47,184 bases of DNA. Source: CAYWRZ01 sp964460845. Its GTDB lineage: Bacteria; Bacteroidota; Bacteroidia; Flavobacteriales_D; UBA2798. Under the pieces are notes generated by a model, which saw nothing but the letters and a program-made list of their open reading frames with translations, did no database searches and was not told the origin of the DNA. The translations under genes and the position numbers were made by a program. How positions within the stretch are numbered: the first letter of the stretch is position 1; the number at the start of each line of letters is the position of its first letter. Shown here piece after piece: positions 16,432 to 25,620 of the stretch. The DNA is taken from assembly GCA_964460845.1 (NCBI GenBank), contig CAYWRZ010000020.1, positions 1 to 47,184 on the forward strand, given 5' to 3'.

Positions 16432-17331
16432 ATGAAAAGTACGTCCTGGAAAAGCATTCTCAAATTACTCGTCAAGCTGCTGCTTACTGCGGGAGCGGTT
16501 TATTTTGTCTTTCGTAAAATCGACGTGGAAGAGCTTTGGCTATCGCTTTCGCGTACCAATCTTTGGTTTTTCTTTCTTTCCTTTCTCTTCTTCAACCTTT
16601 CGAAAATCGTATCGGCGTTTCGGCAAAATCGTTTTTACGAACCGGCGGGTATTCGCATAGAAACGCCATACAGCCTTCGGCTGTATTACGTAGGTATGTT
16701 TTACAACCTGTTTTTGCCGGGCAGTATCGGAGGCGATGCCTACAAGGTGTACCTGCTGAAAAACCGTTACCGCGAACAGACCAAAACAAAGCTGCTTATT
16801 GCGGCTACTTTCCTTGACCGACTCAGCGGACTGGTGCTGCTGTTTGTACTGATGTGCCTGTTTCTGCTGCTCAGCACTTTTCATTTTGAGCCTTCGTGGA
16901 TATACGCGCTTACCTGGCTGGCTATGTTGGCCGCGCTGCCGGTGTATTACCTGATTATCCGTTGGTTTTTTCCCTCCTTCAAATCGCTGTTTTTGCGTTC
17001 GAGCCATTATTCGTTTTGGGTACAGGCGGGTCAGGCGGCCAGCGCTTTGCTCTTACTGCACGCAGTGGGCATCGATTCGCAGTACATGGATTACCTGGCG
17101 CTGTTCATGGCCTCGTCGGTAGTGGCGGTACTGCCCTTTACGATTGGCGGTATCGGCGCGCGCGAGCTGGTATTCATCTACGGCTGTCTGCTGCTACATA
17201 TCGATAAAGAAACCGCCGTAGCTTTTTCATTCCTGTTTTTTGCCGTAACGGCCCTGTCTTCACTTATCGGACTTTGGTTCGTATTTCGAATTGATAAAAG
17301 GCCTGAGGCTGCAACCGAATTGAAAGAATGA
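16432..17331 (+). CDS. Flippase-like membrane protein (LPG synthase TM-domain family)
   Basis: 299 residues with about eight hydrophobic helices. The N-terminal LLTAGAVYFVFRKIDVEELW, then RLYYVGMFYNLFLPGSIGGDAYKVYLL and the LPFTIGGIGARELVFIYG segment are the hallmarks of the lysylphosphatidylglycerol-synthase TM-domain (UPF0104) family. Members without the catalytic domain are thought to move lipid-linked intermediates across the inner membrane. Its stop overlaps the start of a GT39 glycosyltransferase by four bases, so the two are probably coupled in sugar transfer at the outer face of the membrane; that role is inferred. Confidence 0.85.
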   Translation: MKSTSWKSILKLLVKLLLTAGAVYFVFRKIDVEELWLSLSRTNLWFFFLSFLFFNLSKIVSAFRQNRFYEPAGIRIETPYSLRLYYVGMFYNLFLPGSIGGDAYKVYLLKNRYREQTKTKLLIAATFLDRLSGLVLLFVLMCLFLLLSTFHFEPSWIYALTWLAMLAALPVYYLIIRWFFPSFKSLFLRSSHYSFWVQAGQAASALLLLHAVGIDSQYMDYLALFMASSVVAVLPFTIGGIGARELVFIYGCLLLHIDKETAVAFSFLFFAVTALSSLIGLWFVFRIDKRPEAATELKE

Positions 17332-18923
17332 ACGCGTTTTTTACCGCTGCCCGCTACCGCACCGAACGGCTTTACCTGCTGTGTTTCCTGCTGCTTATTC
17401 CGGCCCTGTTCGCGAACCTCGGAGAAATGCCGGTCATTGCCGACGAGCCTACCCGTGCCGTAGTGGCGATGGAAATGGAGTTTTCCGAAAATTACGTAGT
17501 ATCGACCATCAACGGCGAATATTACTACCGTAAACCACCTTTGTTCAACTGGCTGCTGGCCGGTTTGTTTGAGCTTACCGGTAGCCAAAGCGAATGGGTC
17601 ATTCGTTTGTCGGCCGTGATACCGCTTATCTTATTCGGTCTGCACCTGTTTCGTATCGTGCGGCGGTATTTCAATATTCACGTCGCGTTTTTTACCTCGG
17701 CCATGTTCCTGACTTGCGGACGTATGCTCATTTACGATTCGATGTTAGGGCATATCGACATTCTGTATTCCTGGCTCACGTTCTGGAGCTTTGAGCGGAT
17801 GTATCATTATTTCCGACAGGAAAAATATACGGCGCTATTCGTGGTCACCTATCTTATTTCGGCCGCTACATTTCTCTTAAAAGGCTTACCTACTCTACTT
17901 TTTCAGGGCTTTACCTTAGTGGCTCTTTTTTATTCGCGTAAAAAATTCAAATTGCTTTTCAGCTTTCCGCACCTGTTAGGTATAATGGCATTTTTAGTAC
18001 CGGTAGCTGGGTTTTTCCTTATTTATCTCCAATACAATTCGCTCGAAGGCTGGCTGGATCAGCTATGGGATCAGTCTAAGCAACGCACGGTATTGGATAA
18101 GGCCTGGTACGAAAATTTCATCCATATCTTCAAGTTTCCCGTCGATCACCTCATGCACCTGGCACCCTGGTCGCTGCTGGCGGTATTCTGCTTTCGGAAA
18201 GGACTGCGAAAAGAAGCGTTGCAAAACGATTTCATGCGTTTTATGCTGCTTGCACTTTTGATTAACCTACCTGTATATTGGCTTTCGCCGGGCTATTACC
18301 CGCGTTACCTTTTTATGCTGTATCCTATCGTATTTCTGTACCTGGCATTTGCCTGGTTTCAAAGTAGGGAGCTTATGCCCCGCACCCGAAAAACGGTCGA
18401 ATATATCTTTTTAGGCGGGGGAATAATTTCGGCACTCGCCCCCTTTGGCATACTTTGGGTAGATATGCCGATCGATTATAAGTGGCTGAAAATACTCAGT
18501 ATTTTCCTTCTTTCGGCGCTTGTGTGTTACGCCTATCTGCGGCAACCCGACCTGCGCATGGGTTGGTTTGTAGTGCTGCTTCTGCTGTTCCGGATGAGCT
18601 TCAACTGGTTTGTAATTCCGCACCGGGTACAATACGGAGAGCTAACGGTTTACCGCGACGGCGCTATCGAGGTAGGTAAACTTTCAAAAGGCCAACCTTT
18701 GTATGTATATCAGCACACCGGCATTAATCACGGCACTACTTATTATATAGAAAGAGAACGGCAGGAAATTCTTTACGGCCGCATGGATGCCGATACTACT
18801 TCCCTGTATATTGCTCTACCGCTCGACGTGAGCAACAAACAATACGACAAGCTGATGGAATTTACCATCGAGTTTGAGCAAAGGGTGCTGTACCTGATAA
18901 AGTTCAGGGAAGAATATAAGTAA
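17328..18923 (+). CDS. Glycosyltransferase family 39-like membrane protein (ArnT/PMT type)
   Basis: 531 residues with about ten or more membrane helices. The acidic motif ADEPTRAVVAMEM in the first periplasmic loop, followed by YYYRKPPLFNWL, is the GT-C fold signature (D-E metal-binding region and RKPP loop) of ArnT/PMT-like enzymes. These use polyprenyl-phosphate-linked sugars to glycosylate lipids or proteins on the periplasmic side. The ATG lies inside the preceding flippase-like gene (ATGA overlap). The C-terminal periplasmic tail (from about residue 440) is short. Acceptor unknown. Confidence 0.88.
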   Translation: MNAFFTAARYRTERLYLLCFLLLIPALFANLGEMPVIADEPTRAVVAMEMEFSENYVVSTINGEYYYRKPPLFNWLLAGLFELTGSQSEWVIRLSAVIPLILFGLHLFRIVRRYFNIHVAFFTSAMFLTCGRMLIYDSMLGHIDILYSWLTFWSFERMYHYFRQEKYTALFVVTYLISAATFLLKGLPTLLFQGFTLVALFYSRKKFKLLFSFPHLLGIMAFLVPVAGFFLIYLQYNSLEGWLDQLWDQSKQRTVLDKAWYENFIHIFKFPVDHLMHLAPWSLLAVFCFRKGLRKEALQNDFMRFMLLALLINLPVYWLSPGYYPRYLFMLYPIVFLYLAFAWFQSRELMPRTRKTVEYIFLGGGIISALAPFGILWVDMPIDYKWLKILSIFLLSALVCYAYLRQPDLRMGWFVVLLLLFRMSFNWFVIPHRVQYGELTVYRDGAIEVGKLSKGQPLYVYQHTGINHGTTYYIERERQEILYGRMDADTTSLYIALPLDVSNKQYDKLMEFTIEFEQRVLYLIKFREEYK

Positions 18924-18927
18924 GCCT

Positions 18928-19788
18928 TTATTTTACAGCCTTTACCATCCGAGGGCGATCCTGTAAGTCCTTATATACCCTTACTTGCGTAAATCCTTCT
19001 GCGTTGAGGAGATCGGCTACTTCCTGCGCATAAGCAGTATGCGTTTCAAAATAAAGCTTTCCGCCCGGTACCAGCTTCTGCGCAGCAAACTCGGCAATAA
19101 AACGGTAAAAATACAAAGGATCCTCTTCCACAAACAAAGCCAGGTGCGGTTCGTGATTCCTGACATTGGCCTGTAGCGTAGTGGCCTCGCTGCGCAAAAT
19201 GTAGGGCGGATTGCTGACTATATGGGTAAACCTTTTATCGAACCGGGAATCGCGTAACGACTGCGTAATGTCGGCTTCGATAAATTCAATTTCGGTCTCG
19301 TGAAGTGTGGCATTTTCACGGGCAATTTCCAACGCGGCAGCCGATACATCGATGGCCGTCACTTCTGCATCGGGCCGGTTTTTCTTCAAGGCTACGGCAA
19401 TACAACCCGAACCGGTACCGATATCCAGCACAGATGCACGATCTTCCATTTCCTTTAACACCAGCTCTACCAGCTCTTCGGTTTCGGGCCGTGGAATCAA
19501 TACATTTTCGTTGACCTTAAAGGTAAGTCCGTAAAACTCCGTTTCACCCAAAATATACTGCAAAGGCTTATGTTGCCGAAGCGCTTTTAAGGCAAAATGA
19601 AGGTGCAGCAATTCGGATTCGGAAAGCAAGCTGTCGCGCCGTGCATGAAGCGTAGCCCTGTTCCAGCCGAGGTAATGCCTGAATAATACCGCTAAAAAAG
19701 CCTCTACTTCAGCACGGCCATATTCCGCATCCAAATCCAAATGGTAATGGTCGCATATCGTCGCTACTTTATTGTCGCGGTACTTCAT
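18928..19788 (-). CDS. prmC: Peptide chain release factor N(5)-glutamine methyltransferase
   Basis: 286 residues from the ATG at 19788 (MKYRDNKV); the in-frame start at 19821 would overlap folD and lacks support. The N-terminal helical domain carries ALKALRQHKPLQYILGETEFYG; the methyltransferase domain has motif I LDIGTGSGCIAV (121-132), the ENVLIPRPETEELV stretch just before it, and the catalytic SNPPYI (192-197). PrmC methylates the Gln of the GGQ motif in release factors RF1 and RF2. It follows folD by 16 bases and should be co-transcribed with it. Confidence 0.94.
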   Translation of the reverse strand: MKYRDNKVATICDHYHLDLDAEYGRAEVEAFLAVLFRHYLGWNRATLHARRDSLLSESELLHLHFALKALRQHKPLQYILGETEFYGLTFKVNENVLIPRPETEELVELVLKEMEDRASVLDIGTGSGCIAVALKKNRPDAEVTAIDVSAAALEIARENATLHETEIEFIEADITQSLRDSRFDKRFTHIVSNPPYILRSEATTLQANVRNHEPHLALFVEEDPLYFYRFIAEFAAQKLVPGGKLYFETHTAYAQEVADLLNAEGFTQVRVYKDLQDRPRMVKAVK

Positions 19789-19804
19789 GGTAAAGGCGGT
19801 CCCA

Positions 19805-20674
19805 CTAACGTTTGGAAGCAAGCAGGGTATTTTTGAGCAGCGAAGCCCGGGTCATGGGACCCACTCCACCGGGAACGGGCGTAATAAACGCACATTTGGA
19901 AGCCACCTCGTCGAAATGGACATCGCCTACAATACGATAGCCGCTTTTGCGTGAAAGATCGGGTACACGCGTGATCCCCACATCGACAATAGTCACCCCT
20001 TCTTTAACCATATCGGCAGTAATATATTCGGGTTTACCGAGGGCTACGATCAGAATATCGGCCTGACGGCATATTTCCTTAAAATTGGTGGTACGACTAT
20101 GAGTGAGCGTTACCGTACAATTGCCCGGATACGCGTTACGCCCCATTAGGATGCTCATGGGCAGTCCGACAATATGGCTGCGCCCCACTACCACGCAGTG
20201 TTTACCGGCGGTTTCTACCCCGTAACGTTGCAGCAGTTGTATAATACCGCAAGGTGTAGCCGGTAAAAAGCCGGGCAGGTTAAGTGCCATGCGCCCCACG
20301 TTTTCGGGATGAAAACCGTCCACATCCTTTTCGGGCTTGATGGCCCGAATAATTTTTTTCTCGTCGATATGCGGAGGTAGAGGCAGTTGCACGATGAATC
20401 CATCGATATCCTCGTCGGTATTAAGCGCTTCTATTTTCTGGAGCAGCTCTTTTTCGGAGACGGTATCCGACAGGTGAATCAGCGAAGACTGAAAGCCTAC
20501 TTCTTCACAATCTTTGACCTTGGCGTTGACATAGGTCATGCTGGCGCCGCTGTTGCCTACGAGCACTGCCGCAAGGTGCGGAATCTTAGCACCTTCGCTA
20601 CGCAAACGGCTTACTTCTTTGGTGATTTCGTCTTTAATTTCCTGTGCGGTTTTTATTCCGTCGAGAATCTGCAT
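19805..20674 (-). CDS. folD: Bifunctional methylene-THF dehydrogenase/cyclohydrolase
   Basis: 289 residues, the normal length. FolD oxidises 5,10-methylene-THF with NADP+ and hydrolyses the product to 10-formyl-THF, supplying purine and fMet synthesis. Hallmarks: the Tyr-X-Lys pair in MTYVNAKVKDCEEVGF, the FIVQLPLPPHID motif, KPEKDVDGFHPENVG, PATPCGIIQLL, the nucleotide-binding VVGRSHIVGLPM, and the C-terminal PVPGGVGPMTRASLL. Its promoter overlaps the terminator of sucC upstream. First gene of a folD-prmC unit. Confidence 0.96.
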   Translation of the reverse strand: MQILDGIKTAQEIKDEITKEVSRLRSEGAKIPHLAAVLVGNSGASMTYVNAKVKDCEEVGFQSSLIHLSDTVSEKELLQKIEALNTDEDIDGFIVQLPLPPHIDEKKIIRAIKPEKDVDGFHPENVGRMALNLPGFLPATPCGIIQLLQRYGVETAGKHCVVVGRSHIVGLPMSILMGRNAYPGNCTVTLTHSRTTNFKEICRQADILIVALGKPEYITADMVKEGVTIVDVGITRVPDLSRKSGYRIVGDVHFDEVASKCAFITPVPGGVGPMTRASLLKNTLLASKR

Positions 20675-20699
20675 AATAGGGAGTTAAAAAGAAAGAGGG

Positions 20700-20731
20700 C
20701 AAAGATACACATTGCCTTTACGGCGAACAAA
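20700..20731 (-). promoter_or_regulatory. Promoter of folD-prmC
   Basis: On the minus strand, TTTG (20731-20728), 20 bases, then TATCTTTG (20707-20700), close to the TTTG-N19-TAnnTTTG consensus. It lies 26 bases before the folD ATG and overlaps the 3' part of the sucC terminator. Confidence 0.7.
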
Positions 20732-20759
20732 AAACGGGAAGCACAAGGGCTTCCCGTTT
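20727..20759 (-). terminator. Intrinsic terminator after sucC
   Basis: An 11-bp perfect stem AAACGGGAAGC (20732-20742) with GCTTCCCGTTT (20749-20759); on the minus strand the stem is followed by a T run. It ends sucC. Confidence 0.88.
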
Positions 20760-20780
20760 CAAAAAGTATGGGAACGCGAA

Positions 20781-21971
20781 TTAGGCGAGCACTTTTTTGA
20801 CCATTTCGGCCGCATCTTTAAGCTGTACGACCGAATGTACTTTGAGTCCGCTCTCGTCGATAAGTTTTTTGGCTTCTTCGGCATTGGTTCCTTGCAGGCG
20901 CACGATGATGGGCACCTTGATGTCGCCAATGTTTTTGTAGGCATCTACAATACCCTGCGCCACACGGTCGCAACGTACGATACCTCCGAAAATATTCACA
21001 AGAATGGTTTTTACGTTGGGATCTTTGAGAATGATACGGAACGCATTTTCCACACGCTGCGCATTGGCCGTACCTCCTACGTCGAGGAAGTTGGCGGGTT
21101 CGCCGCCCGAAAGCTTGATGATGTCCATGGTGGCCATTGCGAGCCCGGCGCCATTTACCATACAGCCTACGTTACCGTCGAGCTTGACGTAGTTCAGATC
21201 GTATTCGCCGGCTTCTACCTCTGTCGGATCTTCTTCGGTCACGTCGCGCATGGCGGCATAATCGGGATGACGGAACAGGGCGTTATCGTCGAGCGTTACT
21301 TTGGCATCTACCGCAACGATTTTATCGTCGGCGGTTTTGAACACGGGGTTGATTTCGAACATGGCCGCATCGCAACCGAGGAAGGCTTTGTAGAGCGCAT
21401 CTACAAATTTGACCATTTCCTTAAATGCATTGCCCGAGAGGCCCAGGTTAAACGCGATTTTACGGCATTGAAAGCCCTGAAGCCCTACCTTGGGATCGAT
21501 TTCTTCTTTAAAAATGAGCTCGGGAGTATCTTCGGCCACCTGCTCGATATCCATACCACCGGCAGGCGAATACATCACGATATGACGGCCTTTGGCGCGC
21601 TCAAGAAGGATAGACATGTAAAATTCTTTATGCTCCGAAGGACCGGGATAATACACATCCTGCGCGATAAGCACCTGATTTACCTTTTTACCCTGCGGGG
21701 GCGTTTGAGGCGTAATAAGCTGCATTCCAATAATCTGACTCGCTTTTTCGCGAAGATCGTCCAGGTTTTTGGCCACTTTTACTCCGCCACCTTTACCACG
21801 ACCACCAGCGTGAATCTGTGCTTTGACTACAAAAAATTGGGTGCCGGTCTGCTCAGCCAGCTTGTTTGCGGCTTCTACGGCCTCGTCGGCCGTGCGGGCC
21901 AAGATTCCCTCCTGTATGGCTACTCCGTAGCTTTTCAGGATTTGCTTGCCCTGGTATTCGTGAAGGTTCAT
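20781..21971 (-). CDS. sucC: Succinyl-CoA synthetase (ADP-forming) beta subunit
   Basis: 396 residues from the ATG at 21971 (MNLHEYQGKQILKSYGV, the standard SucC N-terminus); the in-frame start at 22085 reads through the promoter. The ATP-grasp part shows VVKAQIHAGGRGKGGGVKVAKN and DAALFEINP-like MFEINPVF; the C-terminal ligase part shows ANFLDVGGTANAQRV and VNIFGGIVRCDRVAQG. With SucD it interconverts succinyl-CoA and succinate, making ATP in the TCA cycle. sucD is not adjacent, as is frequent in Bacteroidota. It has a full consensus promoter and a terminator. Confidence 0.96.
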   Translation of the reverse strand: MNLHEYQGKQILKSYGVAIQEGILARTADEAVEAANKLAEQTGTQFFVVKAQIHAGGRGKGGGVKVAKNLDDLREKASQIIGMQLITPQTPPQGKKVNQVLIAQDVYYPGPSEHKEFYMSILLERAKGRHIVMYSPAGGMDIEQVAEDTPELIFKEEIDPKVGLQGFQCRKIAFNLGLSGNAFKEMVKFVDALYKAFLGCDAAMFEINPVFKTADDKIVAVDAKVTLDDNALFRHPDYAAMRDVTEEDPTEVEAGEYDLNYVKLDGNVGCMVNGAGLAMATMDIIKLSGGEPANFLDVGGTANAQRVENAFRIILKDPNVKTILVNIFGGIVRCDRVAQGIVDAYKNIGDIKVPIIVRLQGTNAEEAKKLIDESGLKVHSVVQLKDAAEMVKKVLA

Positions 21972-21991
21972 TACGTGTTTTTTTTGCTGAC

Positions 21992-22022
21992 CAAATGTAA
22001 AGTTTACGTCCGCAAATTCAAA
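21992..22022 (-). promoter_or_regulatory. Bacteroidota promoter of sucC
   Basis: On the minus strand, TTTG (22022-22019), exactly 19 bases, then TACATTTG (21999-21992), a full match to TTTG-N19-TAnnTTTG. The sucC ATG follows 20 bases later. Confidence 0.75.
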
Positions 22023-22140
22023 AAATACCGCAGAATTCGCTGTTTTTTTCTTTCCGTCTCTTCGTTTTAGCAGGAAAACGGCCACAAATCCACACGATTA
22101 TGCCAATTCGACTAAAAATAGATTCGCTAAATGAAACAGC

Positions 22141-23088
22141 CTAAGACTTACGTTTTATCCTTAACCAAACCGTTTCTCCCTTGCGATACGATTTACCCGC
22201 TGCCTGAAAGATGATTTTTTCAGCTTTTCCACTCAGGGCATGTACTTCGGTATATTCTCCGCGAAATACGGAGTGGCTTACAGTCACGCTCAGCGAGCGC
22301 GCTGATTTTTCGGTCACTTCCAACTGACAGGGACGCAGAAATCGCGTCTCTCCGCGATGGGAAATTTCGGAAAAAACGCCCAGCAACCCGGCTTCATAAG
22401 CAGAAGAAGGCGCATAATACAATTCACGCGGACTGCCTTTTACCCTGATTTTCCCTTTTTCCATTATAAAAAGGCTGTCGCAATATCCCAGTAAATCTGT
22501 GCCTTCGTGCGAAACCCAAAGCACCGCCATTTGTGTCGTATCGACCAAAGTACGAATATAGTGCAGCGCGTTTTCTTTTGAAGCCCTATCGAGTTGATTA
22601 AAAGGCTCGTCGAGCAATAACAGACGCGGTTCTTCGGCCAGGGCGGCGGCAATAGCCAGCAGTTGACGTTGTCCGCCCGAAATTTCGCCCGGTTTACGGT
22701 TCCGGAACGCATACAGCCCGAAAGCATGGAGCAATGCTTCCGCTTTTTCGTGGCGATACGATTTTCTGTAGCTCAGCAGTTTACGGGTAAGGTTTTCAAA
22801 AATGCTAATCGCCTCTTCCGGATCGGGAACCTGCGCTACGAGCTTCATAGCGGGATGTCCGGTCACCAGCTTATCAGCGGGCCCTTCTACGCGTTGTCCT
22901 TCAAAAAGCATCTCACCCTGTGCCGGATCATAGGTTCCGTACAGCAACCTGAGCAGCGTCGATTTACCCGATCCGCTGTGTCCCGCTACGCCTGTAACAG
23001 TACCCGCATTCAGTTCGAAAGAGAGCTTACGCAACACCGCTTCGGCGTGTCCGGGATACTGGAAAGAAAGGCGTTTTACGCTTAGCAT
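22141..23088 (-). CDS. ABC transporter ATP-binding protein with C-terminal extension
   Basis: 315 residues. Walker A GHSGSGKST at about 36-44, Q-loop VAQVPDPEEAI, signature ISGGQRQLLAIAAAL, Walker B LLLLDEPFNQLD, switch WVSHEG. After residue about 230 there is a further domain of about 85 residues (FLRPCQLEVTEKSARSLSVTVSHSVFRGEYTEVHAL) resembling the TOBE domain of importer ATPases such as MalK and PotA. The pair of features points to an importer of small molecules or ions. No permease or binding protein adjoins it, so the partner is elsewhere and the substrate unknown. Confidence 0.85.
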   Translation of the reverse strand: MLSVKRLSFQYPGHAEAVLRKLSFELNAGTVTGVAGHSGSGKSTLLRLLYGTYDPAQGEMLFEGQRVEGPADKLVTGHPAMKLVAQVPDPEEAISIFENLTRKLLSYRKSYRHEKAEALLHAFGLYAFRNRKPGEISGGQRQLLAIAAALAEEPRLLLLDEPFNQLDRASKENALHYIRTLVDTTQMAVLWVSHEGTDLLGYCDSLFIMEKGKIRVKGSPRELYYAPSSAYEAGLLGVFSEISHRGETRFLRPCQLEVTEKSARSLSVTVSHSVFRGEYTEVHALSGKAEKIIFQAAGKSYRKGETVWLRIKRKS

Positions 23089-23318
23089 TGCGGCAGGATT
23101 TATAGGTTCAAAAATAGGAGTATAATTTCAATCCCGTTTCCTTTTTAAAAGCGTTCGAACCTTCATCTGACGAAAATTCTGACTTGTTAGGGTACACGAC
23201 AATCGCTAACTTGCCCCTCTATTGAAAAGAGCTCACTGTGGCTTCCTTTTTGATAAACGGTAAGTTATGCCTAAGATTAAATGGCTATTTTCGGACAAGA
23301 TTAATTGAATTGAAACGT

Positions 23319-25535
23319 ATGAAAAGAATATTCGGTTTACTGTTATTCATCGGTCTGCTGGCCTTGCCGGTAAAGGCTCAGAAAGAACTGAGCAATGAGC
23401 TGATTTGGTTCAGTCGTACTCTTTTGCCGGAAAGAGTGGAAGCGGTTCGATCGATGAAAGACGGGGCGCATTTTACCATTTTGGAAATGAGCGAACGAAA
23501 TACGGAGGTCCACAAATACGCCTATAAAAATTACCAAAAAGCCGGTCGTATTGTGAGCGCATCTGAACTGCTGGTGGACGGAAAGCCGCTGCAAATCGAA
23601 GAATACGATTTCAATGCCGACGAGAGCAAAATGCTGATCGCAAGCGAAATAGAATTTGTGTACCGCCGATCTTACCTGGCCTATTATTACATTTTCGATC
23701 TTAAAACCAAAGCCCTTACTCCCCTTGCGGATCCGGCCAAAGGCAAACAAATGCTGGCCGAGTTCTCGCCCGATGGTAAAAAGGTGGCCTTTGTGCGCGA
23801 CAATAATATCTTCATTTATCACCTCGACCAAAAGACCGAAGAGCAGGTCACTACCGACGGAAAGAAGAATGAAATCATTAACGGTACGACCGACTGGGTA
23901 TATGAAGAAGAATTTTCGCTCGTAAAAGGCTTTTACTGGTCGCCTGCCTCTACCCAACTGGCTTATTACCGTTTCGACGAAAGCAAAGTGAAAGAGTTTA
24001 GCATGGATCTTTACGGCTCACTGTATCCCGAACTTTATACGTTTAAATATCCCAAAGCGGGCGAAGACAATTCAAAAATTTCGCTGTTTTTCTATTCGCT
24101 TTCTAACCGCCAGCACAAATCGATTGCACTGGGAGAGGATCAGGACATTTACATTCCGCGCATCAAATGGACCCGTCACGACGATAGGCTTTGCGTGCTG
24201 CGCATGAACCGCCTGCAAAACAAGCTCGAATACTGTCTTGTAAAAAGTAACACCACTGAGGCCGTTTTGGAACCGGTGTACACCGAAACCTCAGAGACCT
24301 ACGTTGAAATTAACGACGATTTGGTATTTCTCGATAAGCAGGATGCCTTTATCCGCACCAGCGAAAAAGACGGGTACAATCATATTTACCTGATAGGTTT
24401 TGACGGTAAAGCCAGGCAAATTACCAGCGGGCGCTGGGATGTAGTCGAATTCAAAGGGATTGACGAGAAAAAAGGATTGCTGTACTACATTTCGGCCGAA
24501 GCTTCGCCCATGGAAAAAGATCTGTATGTGATAGGTATGAATGGCAGTGGTAAAAAGAAGCTTTCTACCCGGAAAGGCACCAATGACGCCATGTTCAGTA
24601 AGGGGATGAAGTATTATATAAATCTCCATTCCGACGCCAATACCCCTCCTTATTTTACGCTACACGAAGCTTCCGGAAAAGAGCTGAAAGTACTGAAAGA
24701 CAATAAAGAGCTGCGCAACAGGATGCTGCAATACGGACTTTCGAAAAAGGAATTTTTCCACTTTGTGCCAGAACACCACAGCGTGAATAAAACGGATGAA
24801 AGCGAACAAATCGGTCTGAACGGATGGATGATAAAGCCCCGTGACTTCGATCCGTCCAAAAAATACCCGGTTTACCTGACCGTTTACGGAGGACCCGGCC
24901 GCAACGAGGTGAATGACGAATGGGACGGGCATAACTATTTTTGGCACCAATTGCTCGCGCAAAAAGGGTATATAGTAGTATCGGTCGATCCGAGAGGTAC
25001 GCAATTTCGCGGTGAGAAATTCAAAAAATGCACCTACCTGCAACTCGGTAAGCTGGAAACGGAAGACCTTATCGAAACGGCCAAATACCTCGGTAACCTG
25101 GATTATGTGGACAAATCGCGCATCGGCATACAGGGCTGGAGCTACGGCGGATACATGACTCTGCTCTGTCTGACCAAAGGCGCCGACTATTTTAAAGCGG
25201 GTATATCAGTTGCACCGGTCACCAACTGGAGGTATTACGACAACATTTACACCGAACGATTTATGCGTAAGCCTCAGGATAATGCCTCAGGCTATGACGA
25301 CAACTCGCCCATTAACCATACGGCTAAGTTGAAAGGAAAACTACTGCTGGTTCACGGCTCGGCCGATGATAACGTGCATTTCCAAAACTCGATGGAGATG
25401 GTCAATGCGCTGATAAAATCCAACAAGCAATTTGAGTTTTTTGCCTACCCTAACCGCAACCACGGTATCTACGGCGGCAATACACGACTGCACCTGTTCC
25501 GGATGATGCTGGAATTTGTGGAGAAAAACCTCTGA
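23319..25535 (+). CDS. Dipeptidyl peptidase IV family serine peptidase (S9B)
   Basis: 738 residues from the ATG at 23319, which opens a signal peptide (MKRIFGLLLFIGLLALPVKAQ); the in-frame start at 23238 only adds a leader. The first about 490 residues are the beta-propeller DPPIV_N domain, with TTDWVYEEEFSLVKGFYWSP, which carries the double-Glu motif (YEEEF) that grips the substrate's free N-terminus. The hydrolase domain has GWSYGGYM with Ser608, HGSADDNVH with Asp683 or 684, and NRNHGI with His715. It removes X-Pro/X-Ala dipeptides in the periplasm, which would suit the peptide importer encoded just downstream on the other strand. Confidence 0.93.
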   Translation: MKRIFGLLLFIGLLALPVKAQKELSNELIWFSRTLLPERVEAVRSMKDGAHFTILEMSERNTEVHKYAYKNYQKAGRIVSASELLVDGKPLQIEEYDFNADESKMLIASEIEFVYRRSYLAYYYIFDLKTKALTPLADPAKGKQMLAEFSPDGKKVAFVRDNNIFIYHLDQKTEEQVTTDGKKNEIINGTTDWVYEEEFSLVKGFYWSPASTQLAYYRFDESKVKEFSMDLYGSLYPELYTFKYPKAGEDNSKISLFFYSLSNRQHKSIALGEDQDIYIPRIKWTRHDDRLCVLRMNRLQNKLEYCLVKSNTTEAVLEPVYTETSETYVEINDDLVFLDKQDAFIRTSEKDGYNHIYLIGFDGKARQITSGRWDVVEFKGIDEKKGLLYYISAEASPMEKDLYVIGMNGSGKKKLSTRKGTNDAMFSKGMKYYINLHSDANTPPYFTLHEASGKELKVLKDNKELRNRMLQYGLSKKEFFHFVPEHHSVNKTDESEQIGLNGWMIKPRDFDPSKKYPVYLTVYGGPGRNEVNDEWDGHNYFWHQLLAQKGYIVVSVDPRGTQFRGEKFKKCTYLQLGKLETEDLIETAKYLGNLDYVDKSRIGIQGWSYGGYMTLLCLTKGADYFKAGISVAPVTNWRYYDNIYTERFMRKPQDNASGYDDNSPINHTAKLKGKLLLVHGSADDNVHFQNSMEMVNALIKSNKQFEFFAYPNRNHGIYGGNTRLHLFRMMLEFVEKNL

Positions 25536-25620
25536 TCCGGTAAGGAATACCCCACCCTTTTCCTTGTCAATACCTTCTTTCAAAAGAAGGATTGAATGTC
25601 CTATTGCTTACTTTTTGAAC

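Noticed and set aside
20712..22070. Long plus-strand open frame of 452 residues
   Set aside because: It lies opposite sucC, whose ATP-grasp protein is unmistakable; the plus-strand product has no recognisable domain and only mirrors sucC codon bias.
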